64,000 nt of DNA from Pelomyxa schiedti (lineage: Eukaryota; Evosea; Pelobiontida; Pelomyxidae): contig JAHLWZ010000793.1 of the NCBI GenBank assembly GCA_020536535.1, forward strand, positions 117,239 through 181,238. The letters run 5' to 3'. Made by a program: the position numbers and the translations under genes. A model generated the notes under the pieces. It saw only the letters and a list, made by a program, of their open reading frames with translations. It did not search any database and had not been told where the DNA came from. Positions 13,699-23,970 of this stretch are shown in pieces (positions within the stretch are counted from its first letter, which is position 1; each line of letters starts with the position of its first letter).

Positions 13699-14794
13699 TC
13701 AACCTTTTACATTGTTCTTGTGGAATCGCCAGAACTGCTTATGCTTCATAGATGGAACATAAAGTGCATCAGCCGGACAGTTGGCAACACAGGCTGTGCA
13801 CTGCCAATACAGAAATGTCAACAAAGGTGATAAGATTGATTGAAAATCTTACGGCTGTACAAGAATCCTTCCTCCAGACGGGAAATTCTCCTTTGGAGAA
13901 AGTCATGGAGTTCGTTGGACATGAGAGCGCACATTTTCCACACTTTAAGCACTTGCTAGTATCACATAATACCGCTGGCACACTGAGTGGCCGGTACTAC
14001 GTCAAAAGTGAGCCAAGGGGAAACAGAATATGAGGCATGAAAATACCATCCTTGCGAGAGACTTGTCTTTCTCAATGGTCCTAATGTGAGAGCGGGCACC
14101 TTCTCTCACAAGGTTCACGGCATTCCCTGCACCCGCAAAGTGTTTCACCAGCTGCCCGCCAAGTTGTCTTCCATAGGCTGTGGCTGTCTCAATGATATTT
14201 GAACCCCACAGTAACTGTTTTGGCCTTGTTGGTAGGCACCACACAGCAGAATCGGGGCAAAGAAGCATTTCCCACTGAGAAAGCACAGGCTCTACTCCGG
14301 CCTTTGCCAGCGATTCAGCAAGAGTGGCATTACTCCATCCTGTTGCTTGCCCTGCTGTGGTAAAAACAAATCCCGGTTTTCCAGCAACGAGTGATTGTGG
14401 TAGCTGCCCCAATGAAACAATTAGGCGGTTCTTGACACACTAAATAGCAAAAGGGAAAATTACATACATCGCACAGGAACTGGGATATCCCGCAAGTTGC
14501 ATTAAACAAGACGCACAGGGTTCCACAGCCAATGACATGAGCCCATGCCAGGGCGTCGGCCAGAGCCTGTGTCCCACAATTTGCTGGGGCACGTGGCCCC
14601 CCGTAGTACAGCTCTTTGATAAGGGGCATGACGTCAAAAACCCTAGTCTCGAATGCGCTCCCAGTCTCTGTCCCTCCTTTTTTCAGTGACCCGAGGCCCT
14701 GCGCTATTTTGTCAGCTGCGTGGCGTGTGTTGCCTGTGAGGCTGTAGCACAATATCACCACGCGACACATCCCATCATGTGATTTGGAGGCCAT
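13699..14794 (-). CDS. flavodoxin domain plus 2x[4Fe-4S] ferredoxin domain protein (EFR1-like)
   Basis: Predicted redox protein. The ATG at 14794 is followed within 25 residues by the FMN phosphate loop of flavodoxins (YSLTGNTRHAADKIA). The body has KPGFVFTTAGQATG, a second flavodoxin strand-loop. The C-terminal domain is a bacterial-type ferredoxin with one complete cluster motif, CLKCGKCALSCP. A second, CTACTACVANCP, forms when the last intron is removed (junction DSCTA | CTAC), which strongly supports that splice. The frame stops at 13699 after a short basic tail. The architecture matches EFR1-family proteins of anaerobic bacteria and some anaerobic protists. Electron donor and acceptor are unknown. 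No targeting signal is obvious, so it is probably cytosolic. It contains a 28-nt intron (14440-14467). Lateral origin is an inference. Confidence 0.85.
14440..14467 (-). other. 28-nt spliceosomal intron
   Basis: On the minus strand this stretch begins GTATGT and ends TTTAG, with a pyrimidine-rich middle. Removing it joins FLCD to CVKNRL and keeps the flavodoxin frame open; leaving it in causes a frame break. It is at the lower limit known for spliceosomal introns. Confidence 0.7.
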
Positions 14795-14942
14795 GCTTCA
14801 AGTTTTTTTGGAACTTATATCTCTTCAACCGTGAGTGAATAGATTCTCAAGCGATGGGATGAATGAAGGAATTGTGTCTGTTCTATCTTGCCTACAGCAC
14901 TCCCATTTCAACAATTCACAAAAAAAACAAACTTTTTTTTGT

Positions 14943-16298
14943 TTAAGTAAAATGGAGGTGAAATGAGAAGGGTAGGGTCTCAACTGCGCAGGTTGTGACA
15001 GAGGTGGTGTCGTTGTGACACAGAGTGAGCAGGAGTGCACCTGTGGTTGCATCCGTTATTGTGTGAAGTGTGTATTGAGGGGATGTGTCTCCCTTCTTGA
15101 TTATGGCTCTCCCTTTGGTTTTGCCCCCAGTGCTGAGGGGATGGGATGAGGAATCTGCAATGATCAGGCCACACCCAACAATAACTTTGGTTGTGTTGTG
15201 GGGGTGTGAATGCACAAAACAGGGCACAGAGGGCTGCGGACACAGTGGCGTAAATACAGTGGTTGTGGTGTGGCTGTTGTCAGTGATGGCCAGGTGTGTG
15301 TCATCAACTCGGGAGGCAGAAGTTGGGGACTCATCCAGCCAGGTTATGATGTCGCCTGTGTTCATGTGGAGAAGCTGCTGTGTTCTCATTTTTCCCTTCA
15401 GGGGGGAAGAGAATGGGAAGTAATATTGCAACCCTGGCCTCTGAACAAGGGCATTGGGGAGTGTCATAAACCTTGACTGGGCCTTATTGGTGCACTCTAT
15501 CATATTACCATTTGGAATTGATCCGTATTGCATAACAGCCACCAAATCCACATGAAGGATGCAAGCCATATACTGACCGGAAGGCTGCTTCTGTTGTGTC
15601 CACATCAGCTCAATGATGTCACTATCCTCAGAGTACTCACTACGCCCATAGAACCTCACTCCTGGGCTGTGCTCAATCCATGGACAATCAAACACTTTCT
15701 CAGGTATCTGGGGTACAGAATCCACTACCCTCCACACATGAAGCTTCTCATGGCCACTGTCCCCAGTGATAACCACAATCCACCTTGTGTTGCAACAGCA
15801 CAGAATTGTAGACCCAATTCTGACCCCACTCAGCAGCAAAGTCGTCAGTTGCTCTGATGACGTGTCCATCACACTCACCCCATAATCATCAGTCCCAGGT
15901 GGGCCAACTTGGTGCTGCACCACTGAGTTGTTGCCCCCAATCCACCCAGAGAAGAAAGGTGGGATCGACACTGGGAGAGGGTGAACTATTATTCCAAGGG
16001 TGTGAGAGACTGAGAAGAAAACGTGCTTCTTCGAGCTCACGTGGGTGTCCGGTTGGTCAGAAGGATGGGAGAAAGTGAGGAGGATGTTTCTCTCGGGCCT
16101 GAGGATCCAGCCTTTTCCCAGAAATTCGACGATCACAGATGGTGGGAGAAGACCAACGAAACATGTCGACGAAGACGACTGAGATGGCGAGGAAGGACGA
16201 TGAACAAACGAACTCGCAGATGCAAAGGCAATGAATTGGCTCTTGGCATCAATTCCCTGCCCCTCGGCCACATAATTTGTCCCACCAACACACTTCAT
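14943..16298 (-). CDS. large intronless protein of unknown function
   Basis: An uninterrupted frame of about 450 codons; the first ATG is at 16298 and the stop at 14943-14945. I do not recognise the family. The protein is rich in Ser/Thr/His and contains repeated Trp-aromatic strands (for example TRWIVVITGDSG, LHVWRVVDS). These give a faint beta-propeller or beta-sandwich impression, but no catalytic motif stands out. It lacks introns although all neighbours are intron-rich, so it may be a retrocopy, a transferred gene or a member of a lineage-specific family. It could also be the last exon of a longer gene, since the N-terminus shows no clear signal and begins close to the preceding gene. 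Confidence 0.55.
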   Translation of the reverse strand: MKCVGGTNYVAEGQGIDAKSQFIAFASASSFVHRPSSPSQSSSSTCFVGLLPPSVIVEFLGKGWILRPERNILLTFSHPSDQPDTHVSSKKHVFFSVSHTLGIIVHPLPVSIPPFFSGWIGGNNSVVQHQVGPPGTDDYGVSVMDTSSEQLTTLLLSGVRIGSTILCCCNTRWIVVITGDSGHEKLHVWRVVDSVPQIPEKVFDCPWIEHSPGVRFYGRSEYSEDSDIIELMWTQQKQPSGQYMACILHVDLVAVMQYGSIPNGNMIECTNKAQSRFMTLPNALVQRPGLQYYFPFSSPLKGKMRTQQLLHMNTGDIITWLDESPTSASRVDDTHLAITDNSHTTTTVFTPLCPQPSVPCFVHSHPHNTTKVIVGCGLIIADSSSHPLSTGGKTKGRAIIKKGDTSPQYTLHTITDATTGALLLTLCHNDTTSVTTCAVETLPFSFHLHFT

Positions 16299-16376
16299 CC
16301 ACACCGAATTTTTTTTGGTGTTTGATCGAAGAAAATTTTTTTTCGGGGAAGGTTAGTTGATTTTGTTTCAAGGTTC

Positions 16377-16780
16377 TTAGAGCTCTTCCCTTTGTGGTGG
16401 TCTTGCTCTGGCTGCGTTTGTGCCCAGTGCTCGCTTGAGGCTTGCAGTTACGGGAGAATCAATCAATTCTACTTGTTCAGTACCATAGGTTTCCTGAAGG
16501 AGTGATGAATTCAGTGTGTTTGAGGGGTTGGAATTACCGAGAGTTTCTTCACAATAGCCGCCAAGGTGTCTTGGGAGTTGAAAGTTCTGACAAGAGTTTC
16601 CAAGGATGAACCATCAATCGTCAGGGCGGTACTTGCAACCTGAGCGGCTTCCTCCAGGGAATCTGCATCAACTTTTGCTGGTACAAGATTGAGGAGTACA
16701 TCTTTCCTGAACTAAAAAAAGTAAAACGAGTGCAAGCTGGAAACCCCGTCACGAACGTAAAGTTGCCAGATGTACTCGCG

Positions 16781-16871
<91 letters not shown>

Positions 16872-17487
16872 ACACCTGCCGTGTATTTGTATCCGAGACA
16901 GCTGTTGCAGCAACCAGCGCCACGCAACGAACAAGCCTGTATATGGCTCTGTTGACATCCTCCACCGTAAGTTCCCGCTCCATCAACGGCGCCGGCGCAA
17001 CCGGCACCTTGGCGTTGACCATCTTCTCCATAAAGTTCGGCGTGTCTCGCCTCTTGAGCTCGCGCACTGCCGGGTCCGTCCTCATCTCGGCCGCGGCCCT
17101 CTTGACGTACGACTTGACCCTGCGCGCCGCGTCCTTGGCCTCCTCGCCGGCCCTCCCCGTCACTCCCGGGGCCCCCGAGGCGTGCTCCTCGCCCTTGAAC
17201 CCGTCGATCGCGGTGTCGACCGCCGCGATGAGCGCGTCCTTCACGTAGGTCGGCGAGGCGGCGTCCTTCGGCATCGCGGGGGGAGCGGGCGTCGTGTCGT
17301 CGCGCCTGTTCCCGAACGACCTCAGCTTCTGCGCGGCCTCGCGGACTCCCAGGAAGGGAGGGGGCGCGCTGCCGGACGGCTGGTCCTTGGGTTCCTCGTG
17401 TGTGATGCGCTTGCCCCCTAGCCGCTCGTCCGCAACGGCGGCGACGACAACCAACAACACCAGTCCGACAACGCCCAGCGTCTTCAT
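16377..17487 (-). CDS. secreted or lumenal protein of unknown function, three exons
   Basis: The ATG at 17487 begins a clear signal peptide (MKTLGVVGLVLLVVVAAVA, probable cleavage near ADE). A Pro- and Ala-rich, charged helical stretch follows, with KDAARRVKSYVKRAAAEMR and ELTVEDVNRAIYRLVRC. The first exon ends at a GTGTGG donor after NTRQ. The intron contains the poly-T run at 16781-16869. Exon 2 resumes at FRKDVLLNLVPAKVDADS with a helical ALTIDGSSLETLV region, and exon 3 ends RPPQREEL with the stop at 16377-16379. I do not recognise the family. Poly-Phe or poly-Lys translations through the homopolymer are artefacts of reading the intron. Confidence 0.65.
16781..16869. repeat. 89-nt A/T homopolymer in intron 1 of the secreted-protein gene
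   Basis: 89 consecutive A on the + strand, which is T on the sense strand of the minus-strand gene, directly after the intron donor. The DDB1 gene has the same arrangement, a sense-strand poly-T run in its first intron. Confidence 0.95.
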
Positions 17488-17540
17488 CGCGTGTAAACGA
17501 TAGTTGTTGCAGAGTTCTGAAAAAAAAAAAGGGAGCGAGG

Positions 17541-18898
17541 TGTGAAACTAACAAGTGAGAAACGGGAGGGAGTGGCTCCTGATCTCCGAATCCCCTGAGA
17601 ACGTTCCTCCAATAATAATAATAGAGAACCTAAGGAGTCAAGATCCAAGTTTCTAAAAAATTAAACAAAAGAACCTCACTCTTCGATGGTGCGGACCCGG
17701 TTTTTGCGACACGACACGACACGATTTTTCTATGCATTTTTGACTTGTTGTTGTTTCTTCTAGTCATCTCGATCGCGAAGTCGATCTCCAGCCCGCTCGC
17801 GTTCGCGGTCACGTTCTCCACAGAGGAGCCCCAGGAGGTTTCTGCTCCACCATGGATAAAATACGTACTTACACTCCATTTTAAGGAGCTCGCCATACCG
17901 CGGCAGCAGCCGCGACCGAGCACACAGCACTTGTGTGTTTGTTGGGAATTTACCTTTCAACTTCCGTGAACGCGATGTTTACGACTACTTCGAGCGTTGT
18001 GGCCCGATTCGTAAGGTTACCATTGGCATGAACAGGTATTTTCCCAAGGTTTTTAACGCACACAAAGGGGAGCTCACAAGTTTTACTTTTTCGCCAGAAA
18101 CACCGGACAAAGCAGGGGATATGCCTTCGTCGACTTTGAGGACAGGCGTGACGCTGAAGATGCCTTTGAACGGTGCCTTTTTAGTTTTATATGGCGTACG
18201 AAACCTAACCTCCCAACAGTTACAATGGGTACGAGATATCTGGTCGTCGTTTGCGTCTTGATTGGGATGTCGGTCTTCCAAAGAAGATGCAAGTTTACAC
18301 AAGGCAGCGACGCCAGACCGGGGATTCCCGCTCGAGGTCCCGTTCTCCACGGTTTGTTTTCAATTCGTATTCCCCCGCATCACCACCACCTCACACTTCT
18401 GACAGGTACCGTTATAGGTCAAGGTCCAGATCATCGAGGAGCCCCTCAAAGTCAAGGTCGCGCTCGCCGCGGTCCCATTCACGTGGGAGGCACCACAAGT
18501 CGTCACACTCCAGGTCCCACTCACCCAAGAAAAACCACAGTATGTGATCGCTCCATTTTTTTAATGCTGGCCAGGATTTTTAACTTTAATTCTTCCAGGC
18601 TCGACTCCAGTGAAGACAGACCCCCAACCAACACACGATGCACCCGCCAATAACCCATAAGGTGGTGTCCTCTGTTGTGGAACAGGCTGATGATGATTTT
18701 TTTTGGGGACATAAGAAAATTGAAGAATGCCTGAATGGAAGAAGAAGAAGTGGATATTATGATGATTTGTGGAATTGTGGAATTGTGAATGTGGAATTGT
18801 TTAGAAACGACAGGAGGAGCAACTTTCTGTGCCCTTGGCCACAACAGCATGATGAAAGGAAAAAGAGATTTCTTTCTTTCTTTCCGGTCTTATCATCA
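17541..18898 (+). repeat. direct repeat copy A containing an RS-RRM-RS gene
   Basis: About 1.36 kb that recurs in the same orientation at 22215-23576, about 4.67 kb downstream. The copies are nearly identical from about the start codon onward. Copy B carries an 11-nt insertion and one synonymous AGT/AGC change. The upstream flank (17541-17680) is more diverged and weak similarity trails on to about 18967. Confidence 0.85.
17686..18660 (+). CDS. RS-RRM-RS splicing factor, Tra2-like layout, copy A
   Basis: SR-related RNA-binding protein expected to act in the nucleus in splice-site choice. The order is an N-terminal Arg-Ser block (SPARSRSRSRSPQRSPRR), then an RRM with RNP2 VFVGNLPF and RNP1 SRGYAFVDF. 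A conserved GRRLRLDWDV strand follows, then a long Arg-Ser tail and a short acidic/Pro end stopping at 18658-18660. RNP1 appears only after removing the intron between GMNR and NTGQ, and a second intron splits the RRM after DAFE. RS domains on both sides of one RRM fit Tra2 better than SRSF1-type proteins. The start is uncertain: the ATG at 17686 needs an intron with a weak acceptor to reach the RS frame. Confidence 0.85.
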
Positions 18899-20077
18899 CC
18901 CTTTCTTCTTTCCCATTGTGTTAGTTACTCTGTGGGAGTTCACACTTTTGTGAGTCCCAGCCTCTTCATGGAGACACCAATGTGATTTGTCATCAATTTT
19001 CTATGAAAATATCTAATCTAACTTAAACCAGTTATAGCTTAGACCTCATCTAGTCATTGTGTTCCTATGGAGAAAATGATGACTCCCTACTTGGAGAATG
19101 ATCTGGAATGCTTTGTTTTTTTGGCCCTGTGGACCCTTGGGAAAAGATGGGCCAAATTGGGGTTTATTTCCACATTTTCTACACCACTGTGTACACACTT
19201 TGGGCCTTGAGACAAGCAGTTCGCCATTGACACGTTTGGAACCAGCAGGGAGGGAAACGCAGCCTGTATGGCAGACATGCACAGGATTCTGACCTTCGCA
19301 CCTGATGCCCACCCACTCATATCTGGGAACAGTCTCACCCCCAAACGATGCCTCAAAGGCAATGGGAATTGAGTGGGGGAAGCTTGCAGCCTACTTCAAT
19401 CTCCCTGGGGTCCAAGATTACCAAATCACAAGTGCAGTGTTTGCCTCAGCTGAGAGTGGGTCCAGGCTGCCAAGGGCAGCATGACGCAGAAGGACTACAT
19501 AAAGTTGCTCTTTACACACAGCACTCTCAGCCCTACATTGGCACAGCTTGCTTTGAGGCGGGTCTGTTGTGTTCAACCCAGTGTTTGACCCCCAGTCAAC
19601 TTCTGGCCCACCAAGACAACAGTCGCCAATCCTCTCAGCCCAGGGGTCAAGCATTCACTCTTTTCATTGAGTGCTGCAAAGGCATGGCACACAAAAGCAC
19701 ACATGGAGGCCTCTGGCACCAGGGAGCAAGGGTGGGGCCATGCTCTTTTACAAAGAGGTGGTAGTCGCGTGCCTCATCCAGAGCATGTGAAATCGACTGT
19801 GGGCTGTTGACAACCTATTTTTTTGTTTTTTTTCCTACAATAGAAACATATGCTAAGTTGCCCCAACACCCAAAACTCAAAACCCAGTCGCCAGAGGGCG
19901 CCCACCAACCCAAAGGAATAAACATTTAGAAAGTCTAATCCCGTTAGCTCTTGAGGGTTACAAAACCCAAAGGGGAAAATAGTTGGGTGGGTTGTAGGTA
20001 GTAGGTAGTAGGTAGTAGCTCCACGGAAAGATAAAGTAGACGTGTGTGGTTGTTGTGCAATCACCAACTGGAACCCG
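18661..20077. other. 1.4 kb region holding a decayed gene; no intact gene seen
   Basis: Apart from the broken minus-strand reading frames at 19046-19797 I see no intact gene. A 7-bp tandem repeat (TAGTAGG units) lies at about 19992-20021. The part from 18787 onward belongs to the left palindrome arm. Confidence 0.5.
19046..19797 (-). pseudogene. decayed or frame-broken gene, Cys-rich C-terminal part, left-arm copy
   Basis: On the minus strand, consecutive protein-like segments continue one another in different frames. They include DYHLFVKEHGPTLAP, CAFVCHAFAALNEKSE, LLRHAALGSLDPLSAEAN, and a long open end with YEWVGIRCEGQNPVHVCH and VCTQWCRKCGN. Stops and shifts between them do not sit at clear short introns, so decay is more likely than splicing. 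The Cys-rich end could be a zinc-binding fragment. I do not recognise the family. Confidence 0.35.
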
Positions 20078-21358
20078 TCACTCCAGACCATACCCGAGTA
20101 CATCGTACACAACTTCACCCAGCATCACCACTTGTTCTATGTCATCAATATGGTGATATGTAACTATGTCCTTGCGGTAGTTGGCATATGGCCCACCATG
20201 AGTCGAACCTGATGGAGTCCAAATCCACAGCACACCCGACTCGTCAATAAGTGTCGCGCCGCCCTCCTGCGCCATTCTGCTGACCATGACGTCGTCATAC
20301 TCCTCATAGGCAGCCTTTTTCAGGTCCCATGCGGGTAGAATTTTGCATATTCCTTGCAGGCAAGTCCTGGACATGATAACTCCACCTCCACTAGCCCACT
20401 TTCGCCTTGCAGGAAATCCTTAAGCAACGGTTAATGAGATACTTTTTGTTTTACAGTTCGGTACAATACCTTCAGGTGCAGGATGGTGCCACTGAACCGG
20501 GTCTTTACCGTGCAGATAACAGATCAATTGGATATCATTTGGGTTGTATCTGTATCGCCATTTAAAAAGGGCATATGGTATGGAAAGAGTTACTTGGAAA
20601 GTAATTTCAGTAAGTTGGGAGCCAAAACCAATCGTAATCGAAATTTTTAGTGGCACCTTCTGTTGCATTGCAAAGCCACCTGTAGTAAAGATAGAACTTT
20701 TGACAGAGTTCAGACATAGAGCCATCACCAATATTGGTGGAAATCACCGGGTAAATTCTTAGAAGATTAGTTGAGTAAAAATTGGACTTGAGTACTTAGA
20801 TCGGTGTTCAATTTGACGGACTTTGAGTTCCACATCTGGGGGGTTCCCACCAGAAATGAAATGAAAGGGAAACAAGCGGCCCCATCCAGTCAGTACCTTC
20901 TTCATCTCTGCATCATTGCGGGATGCCATATTGAATAAAATTCCCTCTGGCGTTCATCCATTATTGGCCATCCTCCTTGTTTGTGGGGTGGTGGGCATGA
21001 GCTTGCTTGCTGACTGCATGGTGGGGGAGTCGGTTTGTCAGCTAGTTGAGGGCAACTGCAATTGGATACAGGCGTAATGTCAGTGGCGGCAGCGGGAGCG
21101 GGAGCGAGAGTGGTACATCGACGCGGACTCTCCACAACCAACTGGAAATAGCCAAGACCAACTAGGTTCATGTTACTCTCAATCATTGGTACATCACCCC
21201 CCCCCCGCCCCAAAACTTAGGCACAAAGTTACAAAGACACAACCGCGGCGGGATACAATGAAACGACACGACTAGTAACTACGGCTAATTACTTACTTAC
21301 TTAGTGTTATTACGAGGGCAACCACTGCAACGAGAGCCAACACCAACAATTTCCTCAT
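20078..21358 (-). CDS. membrane-anchored GT31/fringe-like glycosyltransferase, possibly broken, left-arm copy
   Basis: The ATG at 21358 starts a short hydrophobic anchor (MRKLLVLALVAVVALVITL), followed by a Pro/Cys-rich stem, as in type II Golgi enzymes. Downstream pieces are WLCNATEGATKNFDYDWFW, which resembles the strand before the DxD motif of beta-1,3-glycosyltransferases. After an intron comes RRKWASGGGVIMSR with YEEYDDVMVSRMAQEGGATL, matching the acceptor-side GG and ED-type motifs of C1GALT1/fringe enzymes. The stop is at 20078-20080. I could not splice the middle third (about 20420-20760) cleanly. Two overlapping frames compete there and an intact DDD/DxD is not visible, so the gene may be damaged. 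Confidence 0.5.
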
Positions 21359-22344
21359 TCCTTGTTTTGTTTTTAAGTTCGGCGGTCACCAGAGAAAAAC
21401 TTATTTGAAAAATCAACAGACCGGAACGCTGTCATTTTACGTTACCATCGCTCAGTCCTGGCGTTTTTTTTATTTAGCCATCTGGTGTTTAATTTTTGTC
21501 AGATGGAGCCAGCATGCATGGGTTTGTGTGTCTGTAGGGTTGTTGCCTTTGTGGAGATGAAGAGCACCTCTGTTTGCAACACAACAAAGATAGAGATATA
21601 TTATCTTTGTAATCTTTTTTCAATTTAGTTTTATATTAATGCACCCTTGTGAAGGTACAACAAAGTGCATAGCTTTGAAGATAAAAATAAACACATCATT
21701 GGTTGGGACCATCAATATTTTCCATGCAAATTCCATGTTCAGTTGGTATTTTGTGTAATGTGGTCAAAAACAATGTTGAAAAAATAAACTTACATAAGAT
21801 AAATTCCCCACAATTTTCAAACAGTGGCCATCCTCAGGTCTTTCCAGACCACTCATTAATGGAGCAAACCAATGCCAAACTAGCCAAAAAGAGATGCTTC
21901 AATCAAGTTGACATTCTTTACATCCTGACCAAAGAAAAACTTGTCACTTACACACAAGGTTACCAAAACAAGTTACTTATGAATAACTTTGACACAGACT
22001 TGAAAGTTGAGATCTAAAGGTGATACTGAAATCACTTTGTCTTGTGTCCTTACCCAATCAACTCCTTTCATTAAGATAGTGCAACTGCAAACTAGAAGTT
22101 TGGACCAGTTCCACTGGAGAGTAGGGCCAGAACCAGCACACAGGAGCACAAGTAGACACCACCTGAGAATAGTCCACAAGGAGCTCAACTTCATCACATG
22201 TAAATTGGTGGCTGAGGTGTGAAGCTAACAACTGAGAAACGAGTGAGTGGCTGGCTCCTGATCTCCGAACCCCCCCCTCCAATAATAGATAGAAGAAAAT
22301 TTAAAAAAAACTCAAAAAAAAAAAAGGAACTCTCCCACTCTTCG
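21359..22344. other. intergenic region with unconvincing open frames
   Basis: AT-rich, with two short + strand frames (21703-22017 and 22007-22222). They show no family resemblance and no clear splice-supported continuation. The right part (from 22215) belongs to direct repeat copy B. It may hold remnants of a decayed gene. Confidence 0.4.
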
Positions 22345-23576
22345 ATGGTGCGGACCCGGTTTTTGCGACACGACACGACACGCTTCGTGGAGGATTTTTC
22401 TATGCATTTTTGACTTGTTGTTGTTTCTTCTAGTCATCTCGATCGCGAAGCCGATCTCCAGCCCGCTCGCGTTCGCGGTCACGTTCTCCACAGAGGAGCC
22501 CCAGGAGGTTTCTGCTCCACCATGGATAAAATACGTACTTACACTCCATTTTAAGGAGCTCGCCATACCGCGGCAGCAGCCGCGACCGAGCACACAGCAC
22601 TTGTGTGTTTGTTGGGAATTTACCTTTCAACTTCCGTGAACGCGATGTTTACGACTACTTCGAGCGTTGTGGCCCGATTCGTAAGGTTACCATTGGCATG
22701 AACAGGTATTTTCCCAAGGTTTTTAACGCACACAAAGGGGAGCTCACAAGTTTTACTTTTTCGCCAGAAACACCGGACAAAGCAGGGGATATGCCTTCGT
22801 CGACTTTGAGGACAGGCGTGACGCTGAAGATGCCTTTGAACGGTGCCTTTTTAGTTTTATATGGCGTACGAAACCTAACCTCCCAACAGTTACAATGGGT
22901 ACGAGATATCTGGTCGTCGTTTGCGTCTTGATTGGGATGTCGGTCTTCCAAAGAAGATGCAAGTTTACACAAGGCAGCGACGCCAGACCGGGGATTCCCG
23001 CTCGAGGTCCCGTTCTCCACGGTTTGTTTTCAATTCGTATTCCCCCGCATCACCACCACCTCACACTTCTGACAGGTACCGTTATAGGTCAAGGTCCAGA
23101 TCATCGAGGAGCCCCTCAAAGTCAAGGTCGCGCTCGCCGCGGTCCCATTCACGTGGGAGGCACCACAAGTCGTCACACTCCAGGTCCCACTCACCCAAGA
23201 AAAACCACAGTATGTGATCGCTCCATTTTTTTAATGCTGGCCAGGATTTTTAACTTTAATTCTTCCAGGCTCGACTCCAGTGAAGACAGACCCCCAACCA
23301 ACACACGATGCACCCGCCAATAACCCATAAGGTGGTGTCCTCTGTTGTGGAACAGGCTGATGATGATTTTTTTTGGGGACATAAGAAAATTGAAGAATGC
23401 CTGAATGGAAGAAGAAGAAGTGGATATTATGATGATTTGTGGAATTGTGGAATTGTGAATGTGGAATTGTTTAGAAACGACAGGAGGAGCAACTTTCTGT
23501 GCCCTTGGCCACAACAGCATGATGAAAGGAAAAAGAGATTTCTTTCTTTCTTTCCGGTCTTATCATCACCCTTTCT
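22215..23576 (+). repeat. direct repeat copy B containing an RS-RRM-RS gene (left arm)
   Basis: Second copy of the 1.36-kb unit found at 17541-18898. It carries an 11-nt insertion at 22383-22393 and a synonymous C at the RS codon near 22450. Copies lose similarity just downstream of 23576. Confidence 0.85.
22345..23330 (+). CDS. RS-RRM-RS splicing factor, Tra2-like layout, copy B (left arm)
   Basis: Predicted protein identical to copy A (RS block, RRM with VFVGNLPF and SRGYAFVDF, RS tail, stop at 23328-23330). The 11-nt insertion falls in the inferred first intron or 5' region, so it should not change the protein. The start is uncertain for the same reason as in copy A. Confidence 0.85.
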
Positions 23577-23970
23577 TTTTTTCTCGTTGTCTTAGGTATT
23601 CTGTGGGAGTCTTTTGGGAGTCCCAGCCTCTTCTGGACACAACGTGGCGACGGGTCGATTTGCAAATGAAGCTGTCTGTATCCAACTTCATAAGAGAACC
23701 GTTTCTTGACTTGACTTGGAGGAGAAGTTGTCACGTGAGAACTCTGTACCTGCGAAACATCCCCACAGCAATGAATGAGGGGACCACCCAGTACCATTAA
23801 TTCGATTCTTGGATTTGCATTTATGCCAGTCATTTTATGGAATGTATAATTTTCCAGTAACCCCACCATGAAATGTTGTGAATGATTATTTGTGCATGTA
23901 GGTCATTGAGTTTATTATGCCAACTACAAAAAAATATCTTAGGTCTTTCCTGTGGTTTGGTGAACAAAAC
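23331..23970. other. intergenic region between the RS-RRM-RS gene and the DDB1 3' end
   Basis: Purine-rich and homopolymer-rich flank of direct repeat B, then sequence with no recognised gene. Presumed 3' UTRs of two convergent genes. Confidence 0.5.

Noticed and set aside
16730-17554. Open frames with long poly-Phe or poly-Lys tracts
   Set aside because: They are translations of the 89-nt homopolymer inside an intron; spliced exons on both sides join without it.
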